Of a DNA stretch of 64,000 nt, positions 61,112 through 64,000 are shown in pieces. A program made the position numbers and the translations under genes. The stretch is from Candidatus Gemmiger stercoravium (GTDB lineage: Bacteria > Bacillota > Clostridia > Oscillospirales > Ruminococcaceae). The notes under the pieces are model-generated. The model searched no databases and was not told the DNA's origin. It worked only from the letters and a program-made list of their open reading frames with translations. Position 1 is the stretch's first letter. Each line of letters begins with the position of its first letter. The stretch spans positions 1-64,000 of the forward strand of contig DWWE01000110.1 of NCBI GenBank assembly GCA_019119835.1. Direction: 5' to 3'.

Positions 61112-61540
61112 ATGGCGGAACGCCGCTTTTTGCTGGTGGATACGGAGGTCCTGCCGGACGTGTTTGTAAAAGTGCTGGAAGCCAAGGAACTGCTGGCTTC
61201 CGGCGCGGTGAGCAACATCTCGCTGGCGGCCCGCAAAGCCGGTATCTCCCGCAGTGCGTTTTACAAATACAAGGACTATGTGTTTGACGCCGAGACCGGC
61301 CGCGAGACCATCACGGTCATTGCCACTCTGCTGGACAAAACCGGTGCGCTGCAGGGGCTTTTGTCGGGGATCTCGTCGGCGGGGGCTTCCATCGTCACCA
61401 TCACCCAGTCAAGGCCGGAAAACGGCACCGCCCAGGTGGAAGTGACGGTGCGCACCGGTACCATGCAGATGTCGGTGGAGGAGATGCTGCTCCGCCTGGC
61501 CAGGCAGCCCAATGTGGTGGATGTCCACCGGGGCACCTGA
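61112..61540 (+). CDS. PheB-like ACT-domain protein, first gene of homoserine operon
   Basis: 142 residues: an N-terminal helix-turn-helix-like segment (AVSNISLAARKAGISRSAFYKYKDYVF) and a C-terminal ACT domain (about 70-142, TVIATLLDKTGALQGLLSGISSAGASIVTITQ). PheB/UPF0735-type proteins often precede hom and thrB in Firmicutes; ACT domains sense amino acids. It may regulate homoserine dehydrogenase activity or the operon. GGGAGG precedes the ATG; the track extension to 60986 runs through the promoter. Confidence 0.9.
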   Translation: MAERRFLLVDTEVLPDVFVKVLEAKELLASGAVSNISLAARKAGISRSAFYKYKDYVFDAETGRETITVIATLLDKTGALQGLLSGISSAGASIVTITQSRPENGTAQVEVTVRTGTMQMSVEEMLLRLARQPNVVDVHRGT

Positions 61541-61582
61541 ACCGGCCGGCTGTTGGGGAAACGTTAGAGGGAGGAACAGAAT

Positions 61583-62812
61583 ATGGCAAAAATAGCGATC
61601 CTCGGGTTTGGCACGGTGGGCAGCGGTGTGCTGGAAGTTTGCCGCCGCAACGCCGCCTCCATTGCCCGCCGCGCCGGTGAACCGGTGGAGGTCAAGTATA
61701 TCCTGGACATCCGGGACTTTTCCGCCTCGCCGGACGCCGCGCTTTTTGTGAAGGACCTGGACGTGATCCTGGCCGATCCGGAGATCCGCGTGGTGGTGGA
61801 GACCATCGGCGGCACCCGCTTCGCCTATCCCTATGTGCGCCGCTGCCTGGAAAGCGGCCGCAGCGTCTGCACCTCCAACAAGGAGATGGTGGCCACCTAT
61901 GGCGCCGAGCTGCTGGCCCTGGCCAGGGCGCATGGGGCGGCCTTCCTGTTTGAAGCCAGCGTCGGCGGCGGCACCCCCATCATCACCCCGATGCACCAGT
62001 GCCTGGCGGCCAACCACATCAGCCGCATCGAGGGCATCGTCAACGGCACCACCAACTTCATGCTCACCAAGATGAAGCGGGAAAACATGGAATTCCCCGA
62101 GGCGCTGCGCATAGCCCAGCAGCTGGGCTATGCCGAGACCAAGGACCCCGGGGACGATGTGGACGGCCGGGATGCCTGCCGCAAGATCGCCATTCTCGGC
62201 TCGCTGGCCTGCGGCCATGCGCTTTACCCGGACAACATCCCCACCCGGGGCATCCGCCGCATCACGGTGGCGGACATCCGGGCTGCCGAAGGGCTGGAAT
62301 GCGTGGTCAAGCTCATCGCCTGGTACCGGGAACTGCCCGAAGGCGGGGTAGCCGCCGGCGTGGAGCCCATGCTGGTGCCCGACACCAACCAGCTGGCCGG
62401 CGTGGACGACGTGTTCAACGCCGTGCTCATGCGGGGCGATATGCTGGGGGATGTGATCTTTTACGGCAAGGGGGCCGGCAAGCTCCCCACCGCCAGCGCG
62501 GTGGTGGCCGATGTGATCGACGCGCTGAAGGACGGCGCCCGCATCCACGACAGCCTGTTCTGGCAGCCTGCCGATAAGCCGGAGGGACTGCTGCAGGACC
62601 CCGACCGGCACACCTGGTATCTGCGCGCCGCCGGCATCAGCGCCGCGGTGCTGACCGGTCTGGCCGGAGACAGCCGCCTTGTGCTGGACGGCGAGCAGGG
62701 GCCCGCCTGCCTGGTCCGGGGGGCGACTACCGCGGAGATGCAGGCGCTGTGCGAAAAGATCCGCCTGCTGGGCGGCGAGCCGGCGCTGGTCCTCAAACGG
62801 CTGGCGGATTGA
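61583..62812 (+). CDS. hom: Homoserine dehydrogenase
   Basis: NAD(P)-dependent reduction of aspartate semialdehyde to homoserine. 409 residues: AILGFGTVGSGVLEV Rossmann motif, CTSNKEMVATYGAEL, SVGGGTPII, GIVNGTTNFMLTKM (signature) and GYAETKDPGDDVDGRDACRK with catalytic Asp/Lys. A short C-terminal ACT-like domain (YLRAAGISAAVLTGLAG) remains. RBS GGGAGG. Same operon as ACT protein, thrB and lysC. Confidence 0.96.
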   Translation: MAKIAILGFGTVGSGVLEVCRRNAASIARRAGEPVEVKYILDIRDFSASPDAALFVKDLDVILADPEIRVVVETIGGTRFAYPYVRRCLESGRSVCTSNKEMVATYGAELLALARAHGAAFLFEASVGGGTPIITPMHQCLAANHISRIEGIVNGTTNFMLTKMKRENMEFPEALRIAQQLGYAETKDPGDDVDGRDACRKIAILGSLACGHALYPDNIPTRGIRRITVADIRAAEGLECVVKLIAWYRELPEGGVAAGVEPMLVPDTNQLAGVDDVFNAVLMRGDMLGDVIFYGKGAGKLPTASAVVADVIDALKDGARIHDSLFWQPADKPEGLLQDPDRHTWYLRAAGISAAVLTGLAGDSRLVLDGEQGPACLVRGATTAEMQALCEKIRLLGGEPALVLKRLAD

Positions 62813-62836
62813 CATTGGGGGGAGGAAGAGCATACA

Positions 62837-63730
62837 ATGGTAACAGTCACGGTACCGGCGACCAGCGCCAACGTGGGCGCCGGGTTCGACGCCCTGGGTC
62901 TGGCTCTGTCGATGCACAACGTCTTCACCTTTGAGGAGTCGGACCGCATCCACATCACCTCGGTGGACCAGACCCATGTGCCGGGCGGACCCAACAATCT
63001 GGTATACCGCAGCGCCCGGGCGGTGTATGACCAGCTGGGGGTGCCGCTCAAGGGGTTGCGCATCACCCAGCGCAACGACATTCCCATGGCGCGGGGGCTG
63101 GGTTCCAGCTCCGCCTGCATCGTGGCCGGGCTGCTCGGGGCCAACGCCCTGCTGGGCTGCCCGCTGACCCAGCGCCAGATGCTGACGCTGGCCACCGCCA
63201 TTGAAGGGCACCCGGACAACGTGGCGCCGGCCATGCTGGGCGGCTTTGTCACCAGCGTCTATGACGAAGGGCTTGTCTACACCGTCAAAAAGAACATTGA
63301 CCCGGACCTGGCCTTTGCGGCCTTTGTGCCGGACTTCCGCCTGCTGACCTCCAAGGCGCGGGCGGTGCTGCCGGAGATGGTCCCCCGCAAGGACGCGGTC
63401 TACAACCTGTCCCGGGCGGCGCTGGCCACTGCGGCTTTCTGCGACGGCGACTACGGCCTGCTGGGCGTGGCCACCAAGGACGCGCTGCACCAGCGCTATC
63501 GCCTGCCGTTGATCGAAGGCGGGGAAGAGGTGTTTGAGCTGGCGCAGGACCTGTGCGCCCAGGCGGTGTACATTTCGGGCGCCGGGCCCACCATCATCGC
63601 GGTGGTACACAAGGACGACGATGAGTTTTTCGCCCGCGCCGGGGAAGCGCTGCCCAAAAGCGACAAACTCAGTCACTTTACACTCTACCGTCTGCTGGCC
63701 GACAACGCCGGCGCCGCGGTGGAGGCGTAA
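62837..63730 (+). CDS. thrB: Homoserine kinase
   Basis: GHMP kinase phosphorylating homoserine for threonine synthesis. 297 residues: VTVPATSANVGAGFDALGLAL at the start, the ATP loop PMARGLGSSSACIVAGLLGAN, EGHPDNVAPAMLGGF and C-terminal ISGAGPTIIAVVHKD. RBS GGGGAGGA 14 nt upstream. Follows hom by 24 nt; lysC begins 23 nt later. Threonine synthase is not in the window. Confidence 0.97.
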   Translation: MVTVTVPATSANVGAGFDALGLALSMHNVFTFEESDRIHITSVDQTHVPGGPNNLVYRSARAVYDQLGVPLKGLRITQRNDIPMARGLGSSSACIVAGLLGANALLGCPLTQRQMLTLATAIEGHPDNVAPAMLGGFVTSVYDEGLVYTVKKNIDPDLAFAAFVPDFRLLTSKARAVLPEMVPRKDAVYNLSRAALATAAFCDGDYGLLGVATKDALHQRYRLPLIEGGEEVFELAQDLCAQAVYISGAGPTIIAVVHKDDDEFFARAGEALPKSDKLSHFTLYRLLADNAGAAVEA

Positions 63731-63753
63731 GCGAAAGGGGAGGAACGTATAGA

Positions 63754-64000
63754 ATGGCTTTGATTGTGCAGAAGTTTGGCGGCACTTCGGTCAAGGACCG
63801 CAGCCGCATTTTCAACGTGGCCCGTATTGTGGCCAATACCCGCAACGCCGGCAATGAGGTGGTGGTCGTGGTGTCCGCCCAGGGCGATACCACCGACGAT
63901 CTCATCGCCAAGGCGGCCGAGATCACCGGCAACCCTTCCAGCCGGGAGATGGATATGCTGCTGGCCACCGGCGAGCAGATCTCCATTTCACTGCTGGCGA
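63754..64000 (+). CDS. lysC: Aspartate kinase, N-terminal part, cut by window edge
   Basis: First enzyme of the aspartate pathway. Only about 82 residues are visible: MALIVQKFGGTSVKDRSRI is the diagnostic ATP-binding start, then VVVVVSAQGDTTDDLIAKA and MDMLLATGEQISISLLA. GGGGAGGAACG precedes the ATG. The regulatory ACT domains lie outside. It is the last visible gene of the homoserine/threonine operon. Not shown in the ORF track because it runs off the edge. Confidence 0.95.
   Translation, partial: MALIVQKFGGTSVKDRSRIFNVARIVANTRNAGNEVVVVVSAQGDTTDDLIAKAAEITGNPSSREMDMLLATGEQISISLLA

Overview
The window looks like chromosome of a high-GC, anaerobic, low-complexity-envelope Firmicute of the Oscillospiraceae/Ruminococcaceae, in the Faecalibacterium/Gemmiger/Subdoligranulum direction. 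The reasons are the strong G/C bias at third codon positions, AGGAGG ribosome binding sites, TTGACA/TATAAT promoters, a GlnRS-type glutaminyl-tRNA synthetase, fermentative genes (ATP-type PEP carboxykinase, acetate kinase) and, most tellingly, a preQ1-III riboswitch ahead of queT, a class known almost only from Faecalibacterium relatives. Species identity is inference. I see no prophage, insertion sequence, CRISPR array or rRNA.

Layout. 1-2.5 kb: truncated pckA (minus), then nitroreductase, acpS and an EndoA/MazF-type toxin. 2.5-12.1 kb, all minus: ApbE, a DUF3783-like protein, SecA, an EamA transporter, a HAD hydrolase, riboswitch-controlled QueT, DegV, TrmL and a pyridoxamine kinase. 12.4-18.5 kb: a serine neighbourhood with serC-serA (synthesis), two tRNA-Ser genes and sdaAB-sdaAA (degradation), interrupted by a BlaI-type repressor with several operator-like boxes. 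18.6-25.1 kb: glnS, tsaD, polA (minus) and dus (plus). 25.1-31.5 kb: a YfbR-like nucleotidase, a YfhO membrane protein, Tex, a Crh-like HPr homologue without the phosphorylatable His, and a 39-residue ORF. 31.6-37.2 kb: MATE exporter, MalY/PatB C-S lyase, Ogt, PASTA-type penicillin-binding protein. 37.3-47.4 kb is a transport block: TetR facing an ABC ATPase plus a giant FtsX-like permease with a coiled coil, then MarR plus a heterodimeric ABC exporter. 47.5-54.9 kb: a ricin-type lectin-domain protein with an H1-like Lys/Ala/Pro tail, Cof hydrolase, DEDD exonuclease, ackA and tmcAL (divergent), a GltD-like oxidoreductase and a tiny lipoprotein. 54.9-58.0 kb (minus): a small acyl-carrier operon (ACP, MaoC, SDR, GNAT-like). 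58.2-64 kb: PBP1A apparently starting at ATA, then ACT protein, hom, thrB and truncated aspartate kinase.

How genes fit together. Serine and threonine/homoserine metabolism form two coherent groups. Envelope assembly is represented by SecA, two penicillin-binding proteins, YfhO and the large permease. Translation and tRNA quality are served by glnS, tsaD, trmL, dus, tmcAL, queT and two tRNA-Ser genes. Two multidrug-type ABC systems each carry a local repressor with a recognisable palindromic operator. The most unusual items are the ATA start of PBP1A, the ACP/MaoC/SDR/acyltransferase operon with a tandem repeat touching its promoter and a terminator-like hairpin after the ACP gene, the lectin with a histone-like tail behind a structured leader, and the Crh-like protein with its companion small ORF. 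Coordinates of short sites were counted by hand and may be off by a base.
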